Assembly (NCBI GenBank): GCA_028386065.3
Contig: JAKUCV010001512.1
Coordinates: 297,631 to 361,630, forward strand
DNA length: 64,000 bases
Direction: 5' to 3'
Source of the DNA: Turnera subulata
Lineage: Eukaryota > Streptophyta > Magnoliopsida > Malpighiales > Passifloraceae
Under the pieces are notes generated by a model that saw only the letters and a program-made list of their open reading frames with translations, searched no databases and was not told the DNA's origin. This document shows, piece by piece, positions 57,529-64,000 of the stretch. Each line of letters opens with the position of its first letter. Position 1 is the first letter of the stretch. A program made the position numbers and the translations under genes.

Positions 57529-60500
57529 TAGATGTGTCGTCTGTGCCTGTGTGTACTATATCTATCTATCTATCTATCTACCCACACCCTAGGGTTGTTA
57601 TTTTTCTTTTCTTTTCTTTTTCTCTCTTGTTGGTTTTTGAGAAAAAGAGGAAAAAAGAAGGAAAGGGATCAACCAGTGACACTCTGCTCTTTGCTTTAGA
57701 TTTCAGTGATGGATAGAGAGAGAGACAGAGAAAGAAAGAGAAGAGAATACTGTGGTTGCTGCGCGTCTCTCACTGGCTGTGCAGATCGAAACTACCGGTG
57801 AATCGACGCTCGGCAATCACGAAATGGGGGTTTCCTCAGTACTTCTTGTTGTGTGTATAAAGAGGGAAAAAAAAAAGCTGGGGGCTTTCTCTATTTTTGG
57901 CAAGGGTGTCTTTGGTGATTCCTCTGCCTGGTTCTCATGACATTTGTGCACCAACCATTCATGTCTCCCTCCTTGATATTTTGTTCCCATTTACTACATT
58001 TCATCTCTTCTACTATTTTACTATTATTAAACCACACCATGACTACTCCCTAGCTATAAGTCCACCATTTACCACGTTAATGGCAAGTAACATGGGTTTG
58101 TCAGGTGATTTTTGCTAAAGATACCACACCAGCGTTGGAGTTTGATGGAACAGTGGGTGGTTTCGGTGACAAATGTGCAATGTGGATTCATGGTGGGTTT
58201 TTTAGCTTCTTTTTGGGTGGCGTTGTATGCATCATGGATCTGTTATGGTTAACTAGGGTTTGGCCGGGTACTATACTCGAGTTATATGCATACATCCATG
58301 GTAGGGTTAATATTGGGAAAGGAGAAAGAGAGGAAGGGAGAGGATTGTGGAGAGGGAGAAAAAGAAAAAATGGTGGTGGTTAGGGAGTGGCCAAGAGAAG
58401 GGTGACGAATGGAAGGTGGAGAAACAACAGGTGTTGCAAAAGTTCTGATACCCTGTGTACAGAAATCAATGGCGTTTTTGGGCTTATTTGTTGGGGGGGC
58501 ACTCGATCCGTCTTTCCATGTAACTAAGTTAGTAGAAGTAGTAGTAGCTGTAATAAAAGAACATGAACTTGCTTCCTCCTCATGATCTCTCTCCCTCTCT
58601 GAGAAATAAAAGAAATAGTGGGTGTGTTGTTGAATTTGGATGTGGGAAGCAGGGGAGCCAGCAGAAAACCGCTATTTCTGTGTCTGGACTTCATTGCGCG
58701 CCCAATCCTCAGCTTTTGGCTACTGGGTGTGCATGCCCCATGTTGTTATTTTATACTATCTTTAGTGTTGCACACTCATACAGGACACTAATGTGTGAGT
58801 GGGTATTATATATTATATATATATATCATCGGTTAAGTTAAGAAATATGGAGGTAGGTGGCTTCATATACATATGAAATTAATCTTGGCCAAGATTTATG
58901 CATCTGCGTCAACATGGCATATTAACCGTTTAATATAATAGCTCACTGCAGGATTCTTTTGCACAATAACGACAGTATATATATTAACTGGTCTTCTAAA
59001 ATGTGTATTAGTACCTTATAATTAAATTAAAAAAAAATCAGGGAAGTAGGTTTATGAATAGGAAGAAGATTAGGATCGGATTCGCGTTTCCACACAATTT
59101 CCTGTTACACATCTTTTGGTGATTTTTTTTCTAGAAAATGTTCTAAAAAGAAAAAAGTACACACGGACACATAATTTTGAGAAAAATAATAGAATATTAT
59201 TAGAAGTTTTATTAACAGGATATAACTCTTATAAGGAAAGTTGAGTCAGAAAAGAAAAAACGCGCAAATTATACAAATTAATACACAGTTATTCTAATTA
59301 ATTACTCATGAGTTAGAGCTTTTGGTTAAAAAATAACTGTTTCTTAAATTTCCCCACTTTTTGGTTTATGCTCTCCTCTTTACCCAGCAAGTTCTGTATT
59401 TCAAACTGAAGGATGCAGCCACGTGCTTGTCATGCAGATATGCATATATATGAGGTAATAAATAATGAGGAGATCCGTCGGCAGCATCACAACATCACCC
59501 AAAAAAAAGAAAAATGCTTCTAGCAATCTATACTAATTACATTCTTGCTCAGATTAAACAAGTCCGGAATGGATTTTTATGTTGTGTATGAAGCATGCAA
59601 GATCCCAGGTTCGATATATAATACCGAGTATGAATTAATCATTTCCGTGTCCATTTGTAGGTCTTGGTCGGATAGTAAAAGTAAAAAGTAAAAACGATCA
59701 AGGGAAAAAGAAATATCACATCAGAAATCTTACAATTATTTATTATTTTTCCAACTAAATTTTTGCCGCATTGGGAAATTTAGCCAATAATGTCAGTTGT
59801 TTCCTGTAATTTAAATTGTTTTAATGATTTTCTTCATCTCCAAATAAACCATAAGTGAATATTGCGAACGGGCGAGCTACTAGTCTGGCAATGCAAATAA
59901 ATACAAACATAAACAGAAAGAATGAGAATGGAATAAAGAATGAAAGATGAGACTAAAGAAAAAGATATGTTCTTTTTTGAATAATTATATCCAAAACAAA
60001 AAGACACTAGTTTGTAAAAGGAGCACCACAGGTTGATAGACTGGCTACTAATTCTTGGTAAAGCAGCCAAATTTGCAAGGAAATTTCACAGAAACCACAC
60101 AATAGCAAGTCCTATTCTGTGGCAAGAGCCGCCAAAAAAATATCAATCCAGCATATTGGAAGACTCTTAATGGAAATTCACTGGGAAATGAAGATGAAAA
60201 CAGGAACAAGGAAAACGCGTTGCATACCAATCAACATCTACCAATGGGCAAAGCAAGATTAGGTCTCTTGGGACGGTAAAAAGGTGATATGGAAAATTCC
60301 ATTCCTGCACTTGGCGAGGTACACAACCATGATTGTTTTAATCCTCCCAAAAACCAGCTGCTGTCAAAACTACAGGAGTTCAAATAACAAGATCTGTCAA
60401 GAGAACGCTAAATACAGGTACAAGGCATTGTAAACCTCCAGTCATAAAAATACTATTCTGAATGAAAAGCACAGTGAGACCGTAGAATTTGCAAAACTGC

Positions 60501-60810
60501 TTATGTACAGATTCGTGAAAGACAATACAAAGTTCCCATGAGAACACAGAAAAACACACGTTGCAGCCGGAGAAGGGTCTTGTATGCATGAGCAAAGAGG
60601 AAGTTTCAGATCCGCGTCCAGCAAGTTACGAACCCTCATATTGAAAAATCTGACAGATTCTGTGAGACGGCTAATTATACAAGAGGGCAGCTTTAAAGAC
60701 TATTACAAATAGTCCAGAGGAAAAGAAAAAATCTTTTCTCAACTGGCTTCAGCAATCTTTCCTTTCTTGCGCAGAAAACAACTCAGGGATTCAATCAGTT
60801 AACACTATTT
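57529..60810. other. Intergenic: FUS3 upstream region and LCB2 3' flank
   Basis: 3.3 kb without a supported gene. The first part is the FUS3 promoter, with CT/GA-rich runs around 57600-57750 and 58300-58380 and a TA-rich run near 58805-58827. The end holds the LCB2 3' UTR. Open frames at 57534-57716, 58105-58383 and 58563-58841 show no known motif. Confidence 0.55.
57559..57580. repeat. (TATC)5 microsatellite just upstream of FUS3
   Basis: Five tatc units plus ta, 30-50 bases upstream of the FUS3 ATG. It reads as GATA repeats on the coding strand and probably lies in the leader or core promoter. Confidence 0.9.
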
Positions 60811-63960
<3,150 letters not shown>

Positions 63961-64000
63961 CTGCACCGTGAACACAGCATCAATGAGACATCACCACACA

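Noticed and set aside
58105..58841. Possible small genes upstream of FUS3 (92-residue frames)
   Set aside because: No domain, signal or codon pattern; the region has simple-sequence runs and behaves as intergenic.

Overview
This window is nuclear DNA from a dicotyledonous plant, probably a rosid. The evidence is GT-AG (and one GC-AG) introns, plant-only gene families (FUS3, SIAMESE-type CDK inhibitor, NAB/NETWORKED, arabinogalactan peptide, DYW-class PPR proteins, GH17-X8 glucanase) and plant LTR retrotransposons and MITEs. Exon boundaries below were worked out by eye from splice sites, reading phase and family similarity. Arabidopsis locus numbers are recalled, not searched.

Layout. 0-3 kb: retroelement debris, namely a Ty3/gypsy-type gag fragment, a perfect 254-bp palindrome, then the 3' half of a Ty1/copia element with its 3' LTR. 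3.9-18.4 kb: three genes in a row on the minus strand, selenium-binding protein (SBP), a DYW PPR protein like At4g14050, and a plastid acyl-activating enzyme (AAE15/16). This order matches the Arabidopsis SBP1/2-At4g14050-AAE15 neighbourhood. The AAE gene has a single N where about 55-65 codons are missing. 19.4-20.2 kb: two MITEs. 20.3-30.3 kb: a 9.9-kb non-autonomous (LARD-like) LTR retrotransposon with two 3.7-kb LTRs of the Tekay/Del type. Its gag-pol is replaced by about 2.2 kb of cargo carrying antisense ORFs, two of which have their own TATA boxes. This is the least ordinary object in the window.

31-64 kb is gene-rich: ISY1 splicing factor, GH17-X8 beta-1,3-glucanase, AGP26-like arabinogalactan peptide, a DYW PPR protein like At3g26782, a short NAB-domain protein of NET3 type, mitochondrial phosphate carrier, V-ATPase subunit C (DET3), a SIAMESE-related CDK inhibitor, FUSCA3, and serine palmitoyltransferase LCB2 (its 5' end lies beyond the window). 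These are independent housekeeping and developmental genes, not a pathway cluster. Local pairs (AGP26 with NET3C; At3g26782 with FUS3; phosphate carrier with LCB2) recall several Arabidopsis segments, as expected after polyploidy and gene loss.
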